Positions 19,325 to 28,583 of a DNA stretch of 64,000 bases are shown here, piece after piece (the stretch's first letter is position 1; every line of letters begins with the position of its first letter). The notes under the pieces are model-generated. The model worked only from the letters and a program-made list of their open reading frames with translations. It was not told the origin of the DNA and made no database searches. The translations under genes and the position numbers were made by a program. Source of the stretch: Methanospirillum stamsii (GTDB taxonomy: Archaea > Halobacteriota > Methanomicrobia > Methanomicrobiales > Methanospirillaceae); the NCBI RefSeq assembly GCF_003173335.1, contig NZ_QGMZ01000029.1:33296-97295 (forward strand), written 5' to 3'.

Positions 19325-22120
19325 TTATCCCTGGGCAGCTTCCCGAATCTTGTATACCATATCTTTCGATAATCCGGAATTTTTTATAACCCCAACCGGA
19401 TTTGCAGTCCGGAGAGATTTTTTATCAATGATTCCTGCCTGATAAAGTTTTAAAAGAGCAGTTTCACTGATATCCGGAATTGAAAGGAGTTCCTCCCGTC
19501 CGGATTCAAACTGTTTTTTTGATATCTTTTCCGGAGCAGGTTTATTCAAAGCACTGGCGATAAGGGTCAGATGTTTATTTACCGTATCAATTGAAATACC
19601 ACATTTATGTGATAAAATCGCCGGATGACTGGCAAATATCTGTTCAGGAGTAATAAATCCAGCCTCATGATATTTTTTGAGTGAAATTGCAGGAATTCCC
19701 ATATCTTTTAGTTGCTGTTTTGCGATGAGAAGGCCGGCCTCATTCTTGAGAGTCTTTGCCTCTTCATCAGAAAGACCACTTTTTTTCAGGAGATCATGAG
19801 AACTCGTAACAATATCTCCGATACTGTTTATTCCGCACTCTGCAAAACCGTTCATGACTTTGCTGTGACTCCGGCCTCGTTTCGGAGGGACAAACTGTTT
19901 CATAAACTTTTTACATTCAGAACGTTTGCGGATGAAGTCAAGCACATCATTTGCTTCCCTGATGAGAGTATCTGCCTGCTTTCCGGTAACACCAGTTCTT
20001 TTGACCAATACAGCAGGGTCAGTCCGGGTGAGATCATACAGGGAAAATATCTTCCCATCCAGGAATTTCTTCTGCAATGCTTCGGTCATGGAAGGCATTT
20101 TGGCATAGTGTTCTTTCTGCTGCTCGATGAGCTGGCAGAGGGGACATCCCATCTCCCATGGCCGGGCTCCTTTTGCAATCAGACTGACATGATAGAGGTT
20201 ATGGATGTCACATACCTTTTTTGTCCGGATAGCAGAACCCCACATCGTTCCGGGAAGAGAGATATTAAACGTGCAATCCGGATAGCCATTACACCCGATG
20301 AATTGTGAACCGCCTTTTCTCCGGATACGAAGATCTTTGCCACACACAGGACAGGGCCCAAGAGTCAGTTCCTCATCGGTCTGACCCATTATCTCCTGCC
20401 CGATAACTGCCTGGTTTGGTTCAAGTTCATTAAAAACCTGGTGCAGCATCTTGCGTGAGTCGTCCACCACCACATCCCTGGACTGATGTCTAACCTTAAT
20501 GGCCTCCATCGACTGTTCCAGTTTCTGGGTCATGTCCGGCCGGGTTATGGTGGAGGCATGAGCTTCCAGTGAATCGGTTACGGCTTTACCAACCAGAGTA
20601 GGACGAAGAGGATTTCCTTCGATATATTTACGGGAGATTAATTTCTGAATGACCTCATGCCTTGTTGATTTGGTTCCAAGACCGAGTTCCTCCATAACCT
20701 GAATAAGTTTACTCTGGGAATACCGCGGCGGCGGCTGAGTCTGCTTTTCTTCAAGGTTGAGATCCTGTATCTTTAATCTCTCTCCTTTTTTCACAACCGG
20801 AAGAAACGTGTCCTTGGCTTCGGAGTACGGGTAAACAGTACGCCATCCGGCATCGATAAGACGAGAACCGGTTGCGATATACCCCTGACCGGAAGCGTCC
20901 ATGTTGATACGCATGGTAGCCCATTCAGCGTCCGGAGAGAGAGTGGCAAGGAATCGCCGGACCACGAGTTCATAGAGTTTCCAGTTTTCACCCAGTTGTT
21001 CAGGTGTTGCAACCCCGGTCGGATGAATTGGCGGGTGGTCAGTGGACGATTTTTTTCCTTCGGTAGGTTTCTTCCGCCGGTTCTTCTTGACCCATTCAAC
21101 ATCAGGGGCAAACCGGGTCTTTTCAAGGGTGGAAAGGATATTGTCCAGATTTAAAGAAGGTGGATAGATAGTGTTGTCTGTACGCGGATATGAGATAAAT
21201 CCGTTCATGTACAGTTCTTCTGCAACTCTCATCGCATTTGCTGCAGAATATCCGATTCGTGCCGCAGCAACGATGAATCCGGTTGTATCAAATGGTGTAG
21301 GAGCACGGTCAACCCGCTTTCCTTCTTTTACTTCGGTGACTAATAGAGGATCTTTTGTCCCTGCATACGCAGCATCTGCAAGGGTTTTATCGGTAAACCG
21401 CCCTTCAGCATGACGTGCCTCAATAATCTCTCCGTCTTTTTCTGAAGTAAGAGATATCTCCCAGTATGGTTCAGGAATAAAAGATTCAATCTCCCGTTCC
21501 CGGTCAACAATCATTGCAAGAGTAGGAGACTGAACCCGGCCAACGGAGAGAATATTTCCTCCACCGCGTTTTGCTGCAAGAGAAATAAACCGGGTAAGGG
21601 AAGCTCCCCAGATAAGATCTACCACCTGTCTTGCTTCCCCAGCGGCAGCAAGGTCAAAATCTATCTCTGCAGGCTCTGAAAAAGCCCGGTTTATCTCTTC
21701 CCTGGTGATTGCCGAAAAACGTGCCCTGTCTACCGGAACCTTGGGATTTACGGCTCTTACCAGTTCATATGCCTCTTTCCCGATAAGTTCTCCTTCGGTA
21801 TCAAAATCAGTGGCAATCGTAATACGGTTTGCTTTCTTTGCAATCTTTTGAATAAGTTTTACGATTGCCGGTTCTGTGGGACGCTTGATGGTCCCGGCAT
21901 CGATTAAGGAGCGGGGAGGGCGTTCTTCTGAACGCCAGTTGGTATACCCTTCAACAAAATCGACCTCGACAACATGACCGCGAAGTCCGACAGATGTCTT
22001 TTCTCCAAAGGTGTATACATTCACTCCACTCTCCTTCTTTGCCGAAACCTTGTCTTTTCCGGATAGTATCTGGGCAATCCGGTTTGCTGCAATATTTTTT
22101 TCGGCAATTATCAGGTGCAT
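19325..22120 (-). CDS. topA: DNA topoisomerase I (type IA)
   Basis: A 931-aa type IA topoisomerase that relaxes negative supercoils through a 5'-phosphotyrosine. The N-terminal Toprim domain has 'IIAEKNIAANRIAQIL' and the metal-binding 'ATDFDTEGELIGKEA'. The active-site Tyr sits in 'GFISYPRTDNT'. A C-terminal four-Cys zinc finger ('CPVCGKDLRI...CNGYPDC') and a second Cys/His pair follow. The last 200 residues contain several helix-hairpin-helix-like repeats, as in other euryarchaeal TopA. It starts 4 nt after the gatB stop. Confidence 0.96.
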   Translation of the reverse strand: MHLIIAEKNIAANRIAQILSGKDKVSAKKESGVNVYTFGEKTSVGLRGHVVEVDFVEGYTNWRSEERPPRSLIDAGTIKRPTEPAIVKLIQKIAKKANRITIATDFDTEGELIGKEAYELVRAVNPKVPVDRARFSAITREEINRAFSEPAEIDFDLAAAGEARQVVDLIWGASLTRFISLAAKRGGGNILSVGRVQSPTLAMIVDREREIESFIPEPYWEISLTSEKDGEIIEARHAEGRFTDKTLADAAYAGTKDPLLVTEVKEGKRVDRAPTPFDTTGFIVAAARIGYSAANAMRVAEELYMNGFISYPRTDNTIYPPSLNLDNILSTLEKTRFAPDVEWVKKNRRKKPTEGKKSSTDHPPIHPTGVATPEQLGENWKLYELVVRRFLATLSPDAEWATMRINMDASGQGYIATGSRLIDAGWRTVYPYSEAKDTFLPVVKKGERLKIQDLNLEEKQTQPPPRYSQSKLIQVMEELGLGTKSTRHEVIQKLISRKYIEGNPLRPTLVGKAVTDSLEAHASTITRPDMTQKLEQSMEAIKVRHQSRDVVVDDSRKMLHQVFNELEPNQAVIGQEIMGQTDEELTLGPCPVCGKDLRIRRKGGSQFIGCNGYPDCTFNISLPGTMWGSAIRTKKVCDIHNLYHVSLIAKGARPWEMGCPLCQLIEQQKEHYAKMPSMTEALQKKFLDGKIFSLYDLTRTDPAVLVKRTGVTGKQADTLIREANDVLDFIRKRSECKKFMKQFVPPKRGRSHSKVMNGFAECGINSIGDIVTSSHDLLKKSGLSDEEAKTLKNEAGLLIAKQQLKDMGIPAISLKKYHEAGFITPEQIFASHPAILSHKCGISIDTVNKHLTLIASALNKPAPEKISKKQFESGREELLSIPDISETALLKLYQAGIIDKKSLRTANPVGVIKNSGLSKDMVYKIREAAQG

Positions 22121-22124
22121 GGTA

Positions 22125-23549
22125 TCAGACCTTCTTGTCTAGTTTTTCTTTAAGAAGGATATTCAGATGACCAGGATCTGCACGACCCCGACACTTTTTC
22201 ATGACTTGTCCGACAAGGAAATTGAGAGCCTGCATCTTTCCGGCATAATAGTCGGCGACCGCTGCAGGTTGTTCTACAATAACCTCGTCAATCATCTGTG
22301 TTACCTGGTCACCGCTTGACTTGGCAAGACCCAGACGGTCAACAATTGCCTGTGGACGCTCGGGCTCTTTTCCTTCTTTTACAGCATCAAGAATGATTCG
22401 AAGGATTTCAACTGCTGACTTATCAGTAATTGCATCCCCCTTGACCAGAGTTATCAGTTCTTTAAAGAGTTCCCGTGGCATTGCCTCAATGGTAAAGTCA
22501 CGGTAATTGAGTTCACCAAGCAGATAATCTGCAGTCCATGTCGCCGCAAGGGCCGGATCTGCCGGTGCAACCGCTTCATAAAACTCTGCAAGTTTAAGCC
22601 CCCCGGTCAGGGTCTTTGCATGCTCCGAAGATATCCCATACTGGGAGACAAACCTCTCCCGGCGTGCATCAGGAAGTTCAGGAAGATCTATTGCATCAAC
22701 CCAGGAAGCGACCCGGAGTGGAAGAAGATCAGGTTCCGGGAAATACCGGTAATCATTCTCTTCTTCTTTTGAACGGGAAGAAGTAGTAACGCCCCGTGCC
22801 TCTACAAAATGCCTTGTCTCTCTTGCAATCCGCTGTCCACGACGGATGAGATTTCTCTGCCTGGTCACTTCAAAAGTCAGGGCCTTCTCAACACCCTTAT
22901 AGGAGGAGATATTCTTGACCTCAACACGCTCTGAACCCTTGAGCGAGATGTTTGCATCCACACGAAGAGAACCCTCTTTTTCCGAATCAAACACGTTCAG
23001 GTACTCGAGAGTTGCCCGGAGTTTATTCAGAAATTTTCTGGCTTCTTTAGGTGACCGCAGATCCGGCTCAGTAACAATCTCGATAAGCGGGATACCTGCA
23101 CGGTTATAATCTATAAGAGTATACTTTCCCCGGTCTGTTGTTCCCATATGAACCGAACGACCTGGATCTTCCTCAAGATGAATACGGGTAATCCGGATCT
23201 CCCTCTCACCATTATCCCCATCGATAAGGAGTTTTCCCCATTCGGCCAGGGGTTTATCGTACTGGGTTATCTGGTATGCTTTATCCAGGTCCGGATAAAA
23301 GTAATTCTTCCGGGAAAACTCTGACTCCTCGTTAATTGCACAGTTTAATGCCTTGGCCACTTTCAGGGCAAACTCAATGGCCCGCTTATTGACCATCGGC
23401 ATACTGCCCGGAAGACCAAGACAGACCGGACATGTGTGAGTATTCGGTTCATCATCGCGAAAATCGGTCGAACAACCACAAAACATCTTTGACCGGGTAT
23501 CAAGCTGACAATGGATTTCAAGACCGATTATCGTCTCTCTCTCTTCCAT
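22125..23549 (-). CDS. gatB: Asp-tRNA(Asn)/Glu-tRNA(Gln) amidotransferase subunit B
   Basis: A 474-aa GatB subunit, which binds the misacylated tRNA and phosphorylates its side chain before amidation. It begins 'TIIGLEIHCQLDTRSKMFC' with the zinc-binding 'CGCSTDF' and 'CPVCLGLPGSMP', has 'GRSVHMG' in the kinase site, and a C-terminal YqeY-like tail domain. The start shares bases with the gatA stop (TAATG). In archaea GatCAB usually makes Asn-tRNA(Asn), since Gln-tRNA is made by GatDE. Confidence 0.97.
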   Translation of the reverse strand: MEERETIIGLEIHCQLDTRSKMFCGCSTDFRDDEPNTHTCPVCLGLPGSMPMVNKRAIEFALKVAKALNCAINEESEFSRKNYFYPDLDKAYQITQYDKPLAEWGKLLIDGDNGEREIRITRIHLEEDPGRSVHMGTTDRGKYTLIDYNRAGIPLIEIVTEPDLRSPKEARKFLNKLRATLEYLNVFDSEKEGSLRVDANISLKGSERVEVKNISSYKGVEKALTFEVTRQRNLIRRGQRIARETRHFVEARGVTTSSRSKEEENDYRYFPEPDLLPLRVASWVDAIDLPELPDARRERFVSQYGISSEHAKTLTGGLKLAEFYEAVAPADPALAATWTADYLLGELNYRDFTIEAMPRELFKELITLVKGDAITDKSAVEILRIILDAVKEGKEPERPQAIVDRLGLAKSSGDQVTQMIDEVIVEQPAAVADYYAGKMQALNFLVGQVMKKCRGRADPGHLNILLKEKLDKKV

Positions 23550-24847
23550 TATACTCCCTCCTGTTCAAAGGCATATGCAGTGTCAATCACCCGTTCATCA
23601 TCAAAGTACTTCCCGATAATCTGCAGACCAACAGGCATTCCATCAACCCTGCCACAGGGGACAGAAATTGCAGGAACTCCGGCCAGGTTTGCCGGAACGG
23701 TCAGAATATCAGAGAGGTACATCTGGAGCGGATCGCTTTTCTCACCAAGTCTGAATGCGATATCCGGCATGGTAGGCCCAGCAATGACATCGACATCCTT
23801 GAGTATCCTCTCAAAGTCATCCCTGACCATCTGCCTTGCAGTCTGGGCCTTCTGATAATATCTCCCAAAATAACCGGCAGCAAGAGAGAATGTTCCAAGA
23901 ATAATACGGCGACGGACTTCTTTACCAAATCCTTCCTTTCTTTGTTCGGAATATGCCTCGTGCCAGCTCTTCGGACTGTCCAGTCCCGGACCATATCTTA
24001 CCCCGTCAAACCTGGCAAGATTACTGGAAGCCTCACTGGTACAGGTAACATAATAGGCTGAAAGGGCATATTTCATCGAAGGCATCGTGCAGGGTTTTGT
24101 TTCAGCCCCAAGCGATTCAAGAGTTGAAATAGCCTCCCTGACCACTTCAGCAACCTGTGGGTTTACTCCTTCTCCAAAGAACTCTTCCGGAACACCAATC
24201 TTAAGACCGTCAATCTTTTTTAATGGTTCATGAGAATAGGGTCTGTCAACCGAGGTCGCATCACGGGGGTCAGGTCCGGCAATGACAGAGAAAAGTTTGG
24301 AAAGACTGCTGACATCCCGGGCCATCGGGCCTATCTGTTCAAGCGAATTGGCATAGGCAATAAGTCCGAATCGTGATACCCGCCCATAGGTCGGTTTCAG
24401 CCCTACAATACCACAAAAGGCAGCAGGGCACCGGATTGAACCACCGGTATCCGAGCCGATAGCAAGGTCGCAAAGACCTGCTCCAACTGCTGCAGCAGAT
24501 CCTCCTGATGAGCCGCCAGGTACACGATTTTTATCCAGAGGGTTGAGGGTTGGGCCAAACGCACTGTTTTCAGTGGTTGTCCCCATACCAAACTCATCCA
24601 TGTTGGTCTTTCCGACTATTGCTGCTCCGGCATCTTTGAGAAGAGTCACAACATGAGCATCATAAGGGGGAATGTACCCCTTCAGTATTTTCGACGCACA
24701 GGTTGTCTCAATTCCCTTTGTGGTAATATTGTCTTTTACCGCAACAGTAACTCCGGAAAGCGGACCTTCTCCATAGGTCACTTCCGGGATGGTGGTTAAA
24801 AAGGCATGGACCGAATCATCCGGGTTAAAGGAAAGGGTCTTTGCCAT
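23549..24847 (-). CDS. gatA: Asp-tRNA(Asn)/Glu-tRNA(Gln) amidotransferase subunit A
   Basis: A 432-aa amidase-signature enzyme that hydrolyses glutamine to supply ammonia for transamidation. The catalytic Ser-cisSer-Lys triad is visible: Lys in 'VAVKDN', the cis-Ser in 'GGSSGGSAA', and the nucleophilic Ser in 'GSDTGGSIRCPA'. At about 432 residues it is shorter than bacterial GatA (about 485), as is common in archaea. It lies 1 nt after the gatC stop and overlaps gatB at its 3' end. Confidence 0.97.
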   Translation of the reverse strand: MAKTLSFNPDDSVHAFLTTIPEVTYGEGPLSGVTVAVKDNITTKGIETTCASKILKGYIPPYDAHVVTLLKDAGAAIVGKTNMDEFGMGTTTENSAFGPTLNPLDKNRVPGGSSGGSAAAVGAGLCDLAIGSDTGGSIRCPAAFCGIVGLKPTYGRVSRFGLIAYANSLEQIGPMARDVSSLSKLFSVIAGPDPRDATSVDRPYSHEPLKKIDGLKIGVPEEFFGEGVNPQVAEVVREAISTLESLGAETKPCTMPSMKYALSAYYVTCTSEASSNLARFDGVRYGPGLDSPKSWHEAYSEQRKEGFGKEVRRRIILGTFSLAAGYFGRYYQKAQTARQMVRDDFERILKDVDVIAGPTMPDIAFRLGEKSDPLQMYLSDILTVPANLAGVPAISVPCGRVDGMPVGLQIIGKYFDDERVIDTAYAFEQEGV

Positions 24848-24848
24848 C

Positions 24849-25118
24849 TTACATCACCCGTGGGGCTTTAAAGAATCCCTTTTCAGTCTGTCCTGCATTT
24901 TGCAGTGATTCTTCCTGGGAGAGTGAGGGGGTTACCTCATCTTCCCGGAGTATATTATATCGCTCGCGGATGAGCTGCTTGCTTTGATCAAGGGTATCAA
25001 GGATCTCAAAATATTCTAAAACACCCGAACATTGCCGGGTAAATTCGGTAATTTCTGAATCATCAATGCCGACATCAGCGAGTTTAGCGACTTTTCTGAC
25101 GTCTTCTGCGGTAACCAT
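24849..25118 (-). CDS. gatC: Asp-tRNA(Asn)/Glu-tRNA(Gln) amidotransferase subunit C
   Basis: An 89-aa GatC subunit that wraps around GatA and stabilises the GatAB complex. It begins 'VTAEDVRKVAKLADV', the usual GatC opening ('v..ia.LA.l'), and ends with the Pro/Phe-rich 'KGFFKAPRVM' typical of the C-terminus that reaches the amidase. It is the first gat gene of the operon and starts 8 nt after the asparagine-synthase-like gene. Confidence 0.93.
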   Translation of the reverse strand: MVTAEDVRKVAKLADVGIDDSEITEFTRQCSGVLEYFEILDTLDQSKQLIRERYNILREDEVTPSLSQEESLQNAGQTEKGFFKAPRVM

Positions 25119-25125
25119 TGTAAAC

Positions 25126-26115
25126 TTACGTCCTCCTGAGATGAATTAAGAAATCTGAAACTGAGCTGTGATAACCATTCTGCCGGGCAATCCGTTTTAT
25201 TTCTTTCCAGATCCCGGTCCCATACTGCATCGCTTTCTTCTCGTAATTTGCAAATGATTCGGGGAGATACAGCAGGGCCACATCCCGGAGGGGTTTTTTT
25301 CTCACACCATCACGGACCCGGTCAGATGCCGGGATTGTATGTGCAGCGCATACAACCCTGATATCAAGATATGGCATAGAGAGGTACGTCCCCATGAGTC
25401 CGGCTACACCCTGGTCCCGTCTTCCCTGGTGCTTTAGAGAAGCAAAATCCTTTAAAAATAACTCCTCCAGCTTATCCGGAGCTGTCTCAAGGTACCGGGC
25501 ATACCCACCGAATACTTCGTCTGCTCCCTGACCGGTAAGGATTCGTTCATATCCAAGGTCATGTGCAGTCTGTGCAACAAAATACAGGGTTGTACCGATA
25601 GCCAGATCCACCGGATTTGGTTCCTCAAGATTTTTGGCAACGACCGATATCGCATCTTCTATCTCCGGAACTGTGATCGTCCGGATATGTAAGGGAAGAT
25701 TTGTATATTTTGCAACAGCCTGTGCCTGCCTGATATCATGACATCCTTCCATTCCGACAACCAGACATGGACGCTTTGCAAGAACGGCGACCAATGCAGA
25801 ATCAACCCCGCCGGATAACGCAGTAATCCCAGAATCTGATCGAAGGTCCACTGATGTTTTGATTGCATCAGCCAGTGAAAGAGAACCACATGCCGGACTC
25901 ACGGTCCCTGTTTCCCGGTTATCACAGAGAATCACTCCGGCCGGACAGTCCCCCTGAATAATACCATAGTGATCCCGTGCTTTACAGGAATCATATTCCA
26001 AATAAAATTCTCCCCCAAGGCGGGTGACAACAGCAGGGTCCTGCCGGATAAAATCAGATAATTCTTCTTTGGTAAGTTTTTTTCCGTCCAGTTCAACCCA
26101 ACCATTCAGTTGCAT
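25126..26115 (-). CDS. Asparagine synthase-like protein lacking the glutaminase cysteine
   Basis: A 329-aa protein with the ATP-pyrophosphatase fold of asparagine synthetase: the PP-loop 'ALSGGVDSALVAVLAK', then 'ILTGQGADEVFGGYARYL' and the conserved 'KKPLRDVALLYLPE'. The N-terminal 75 residues are a shortened version of the glutaminase region and lack the catalytic Cys2 of AsnB, so it cannot use glutamine by the usual route. It may be ammonia-dependent, take ammonia from GatA, or have a different substrate; the length (329 against about 550) supports a reduced family. It is immediately upstream of gatC, suggesting a link to asparagine or tRNA amidation. Confidence 0.8.
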   Translation of the reverse strand: MQLNGWVELDGKKLTKEELSDFIRQDPAVVTRLGGEFYLEYDSCKARDHYGIIQGDCPAGVILCDNRETGTVSPACGSLSLADAIKTSVDLRSDSGITALSGGVDSALVAVLAKRPCLVVGMEGCHDIRQAQAVAKYTNLPLHIRTITVPEIEDAISVVAKNLEEPNPVDLAIGTTLYFVAQTAHDLGYERILTGQGADEVFGGYARYLETAPDKLEELFLKDFASLKHQGRRDQGVAGLMGTYLSMPYLDIRVVCAAHTIPASDRVRDGVRKKPLRDVALLYLPESFANYEKKAMQYGTGIWKEIKRIARQNGYHSSVSDFLIHLRRT

Positions 26116-26240
26116 ATTCTTCTAATCAGGTGACATATCAGAATTATATATAACCATCCGAACTCTTCTTCCACCGTCCCCGGAAAAGAGACAGTCTATT
26201 TAGATGGAAGTTGTAGTACCTCCGGATAAAGGTGTGTGAT

Positions 26241-27293
26241 ATGATCGGGGGCATCATCAAAGCAAGTGGAATTACCGTAATTATTTGTATTTTTATCAGC
26301 TGCAGCGTGGTTTCAGATCTGCCACCCGGGTTTTGTCTTCCCGCAAATGACACAGTAGCCCTTGGAGTATTTGCTCCGTCAGGATCTCCATCCGGAGAGG
26401 AACAGATAGTTATTGATGAAATCTCGGCCTTTCGTGAATCAACAGGTAAAAATCCTGCTATCGTTGTTTTTTCTGATGAATGGATGAACGATAAAAAATT
26501 CCCTCTTGCCGGAGTCACCACCATCAGAAGTGAAGGAAAAGTTCCGTATGTCAGGCTGATGATGCGCAGCACTGATAAACCATACCAGCAGGAACCCCTG
26601 TATACTCTGAATAACATCATCCTTGGTAAATTCGACGGAGAACTCCGTGCATGGGCACGTGAGGCCCGGGCATTTGGATCTCCGGTTCTCATAGAATATG
26701 GAACAGAGGTAAACCAATGGAGCTATCCCTGGAACGGATACTGGAACGGCTATGTAAGCGGTCAGGAGATGTTCAAGGAAGCCTTCCGGCACATTAAAAC
26801 TCTCATGGAAGAAGAAGGAGCGTCAAATCTTATCTGGGCATACCACCTGAATGCTGAAAGCCTGCCTGATGAAATTTGGAATAACATGACCTCCTATTAT
26901 CCGGGTGATGAATACTGCGATATCATCACGGTTTCACTCTATGGTTCAAAAAAGCCTTTTGAAACGGGAGAAAAGGACTTTACCGTGATGATGAATTCGG
27001 TAAACAATAACCTTGCTTTAAATTCCATTCATAAACCAATTCTCGTCATCACCGGAACCGACATCAGAAACATGGTGGTAAACCCGGCATCATGGGTCGA
27101 AAAAGCAGTTACCTCACTTTCAGACAATGCCTGGCCTGATGTAAAGGGACTTATCTGGTATAATGCAGCCTGGAAAAATGATAACAACCCTCTTCATGAC
27201 TCATCAATGAGGCTACAGGATAACTCCGCTGTTGGTGATGCATTTAAGTCAGTCCTTCAAAAAATCAATGTAAAAGAACAACTCTCCTGTTAA
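26241..27293 (+). CDS. Secreted glycoside hydrolase-like protein (GH26-like)
   Basis: A protein of about 350 aa with an N-terminal hydrophobic export signal ('IIKASGITVIICIFISCSVV'). The barrel-type sequence 'LIEYGTEVNQWSYPWNGYW' resembles the acid/base region of GH26 beta-mannanase-like enzymes. The expected nucleophile region 'KPILVITGTDIRNM' has no Glu at the usual place, so activity is doubtful. ATG 26241 is preferred over GTG 26232 because AAAGGTG lies 7 nt before it. It precedes the hypoxanthine-DNA glycosylase gene by 8 nt. GH26-like membership is a moderate call. Confidence 0.7.
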   Translation: MIGGIIKASGITVIICIFISCSVVSDLPPGFCLPANDTVALGVFAPSGSPSGEEQIVIDEISAFRESTGKNPAIVVFSDEWMNDKKFPLAGVTTIRSEGKVPYVRLMMRSTDKPYQQEPLYTLNNIILGKFDGELRAWAREARAFGSPVLIEYGTEVNQWSYPWNGYWNGYVSGQEMFKEAFRHIKTLMEEEGASNLIWAYHLNAESLPDEIWNNMTSYYPGDEYCDIITVSLYGSKKPFETGEKDFTVMMNSVNNNLALNSIHKPILVITGTDIRNMVVNPASWVEKAVTSLSDNAWPDVKGLIWYNAAWKNDNNPLHDSSMRLQDNSAVGDAFKSVLQKINVKEQLSC

Positions 27294-27301
27294 TTTTTTT
27301 C

Positions 27302-27796
27302 ATGACATCATCTTATTCGGGACTCTCACCTCTTATCTCTCCGGCCTCTCGAGTTCTTATCCTGGGCAGTTATCCATCCATCATATCACTTAAAACCGGC
27401 CAGTATTACGCAAATCCCCGGAACATGTTTTGGGATATCATCGAAGACATCCTGGGGATTTCAAAAAACCTTTCATATAAGGATCGGATTTCGTCCCTGA
27501 TGGAAGAAAAGGTAGGACTGTGGGATGTATATGCTAACTGCAACAGACCTACCAGTTCAGATGCGAAAATTACCGAACCAGTACCAAATGATATCAAGGG
27601 TCTTCTTGCATCTCATCATCATATAAAAACCATATTTCTGAACGGCCGGGAAGCTGAAAAGGGATTTCTCCGGTTTTTCCCGGACTTAGAAATACCCTGT
27701 CGGTACCTACCCTCATCAAGTCCGGCTCATGCAATACCCCTAAAAGAAAAAGTAAAAAGATGGATGGATATTAATCAGGCTTTGAGTGAGCCCTAA
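27302..27796 (+). CDS. Hypoxanthine/deoxyinosine DNA glycosylase (UDG family 6)
   Basis: A 164-aa member of the uracil-DNA glycosylase superfamily, of the family 6 hypoxanthine-DNA glycosylase type known from methanogens. It has the motif 'VLILGSYPSIISLKTGQYYA' followed by 'NPRNMFW', then 'GLWDVYANCNR' and the C-terminal 'LPSSSPAHA'. Such enzymes remove deaminated bases, mainly hypoxanthine, starting base-excision repair. It is 8 nt downstream of the secreted hydrolase-like gene, likely by chance of packing rather than function. Confidence 0.88.
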   Translation: MTSSYSGLSPLISPASRVLILGSYPSIISLKTGQYYANPRNMFWDIIEDILGISKNLSYKDRISSLMEEKVGLWDVYANCNRPTSSDAKITEPVPNDIKGLLASHHHIKTIFLNGREAEKGFLRFFPDLEIPCRYLPSSSPAHAIPLKEKVKRWMDINQALSEP

Positions 27797-27838
27797 AACA
27801 TCCTTAAACTCTCCATCTTTCCATATTATCAATTTTTT

Positions 27839-28486
27839 TTATGCTCCAATACTTGCAAGACTGCAGGATTCGGTAACAAACACCCAGTATGAACGGGTCG
27901 GAAGTAGCATTCGGGAATCTGCCTGATCATTTGAACCACCGTTCACAATGGTTATTTCAAACTGCTGACTTACCGGATCCCACCCAATCACTTCAGTCCA
28001 TGAACTCCGGATTGAAAGCAGTGAATCACGGGCTGATGCCGGAGTATTTCCGGTAAACCCAAACATGTTCCACCCGGAGATCATATCTTTTACCGGTGGA
28101 ACCTGGAGTGGATCATCTGAAAACCGTAATGGAACAGTGAAGGGAGCGGTTGTATAGACCCAGTATCCTTCAAGCGGAAGAACTTTATCTTCGGCAGTCA
28201 GGTCTTTCCAGCCACCATTTTCCTGATTAAATGTCCAGATACTGTGTCCTGCAGAATCAATGCCACTAAATATCACTGCAGTATTGGATGAATCATCAAG
28301 CCTTCGGGGAACAGACACAAAATTCCATCCCTGAACAAGTTCAATTGAGCCCGCGTAGAAATCATTCGTCACTTCCGGAGTAATTGAAGAGTTTTCCTGC
28401 CATTCTTCACCGGATACAATTCCAAATCCAATAAAAACCAAAAAAAAGGCGATACAATATACCGATATTCTATTCATCTGGTCCAT
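27839..28486 (-). CDS. Secreted protein with GWN-type repeat domains
   Basis: A 215-aa protein with a signal peptide ('ISVYCIAFFLVFIGFGIVSG') and two similar halves: 'ELVQGWNFVSVPRRL...' with 'HSIWTFNQENGGWKDL' and 'LEGYWVYTT', then 'MISGWNMFGFTG...' with 'VIGWDPVSQQFE' and 'TRSYWVFVTE'. This module is common at the ends of surface proteins in Methanomicrobiales, but its ligand is unknown. Here it stands alone without a larger adhesin. It is separated from both neighbours and appears complete. Confidence 0.75.
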   Translation of the reverse strand: MDQMNRISVYCIAFFLVFIGFGIVSGEEWQENSSITPEVTNDFYAGSIELVQGWNFVSVPRRLDDSSNTAVIFSGIDSAGHSIWTFNQENGGWKDLTAEDKVLPLEGYWVYTTAPFTVPLRFSDDPLQVPPVKDMISGWNMFGFTGNTPASARDSLLSIRSSWTEVIGWDPVSQQFEITIVNGGSNDQADSRMLLPTRSYWVFVTESCSLASIGA

Positions 28487-28583
28487 TCCTCATTATCTGT
28501 TTAAAGCATTTCTGTGTACCATTATTTCATTCTGTCGTCATGAAAAGGATATTCCCATCCTGAAAACCAATAGATGCATACTT

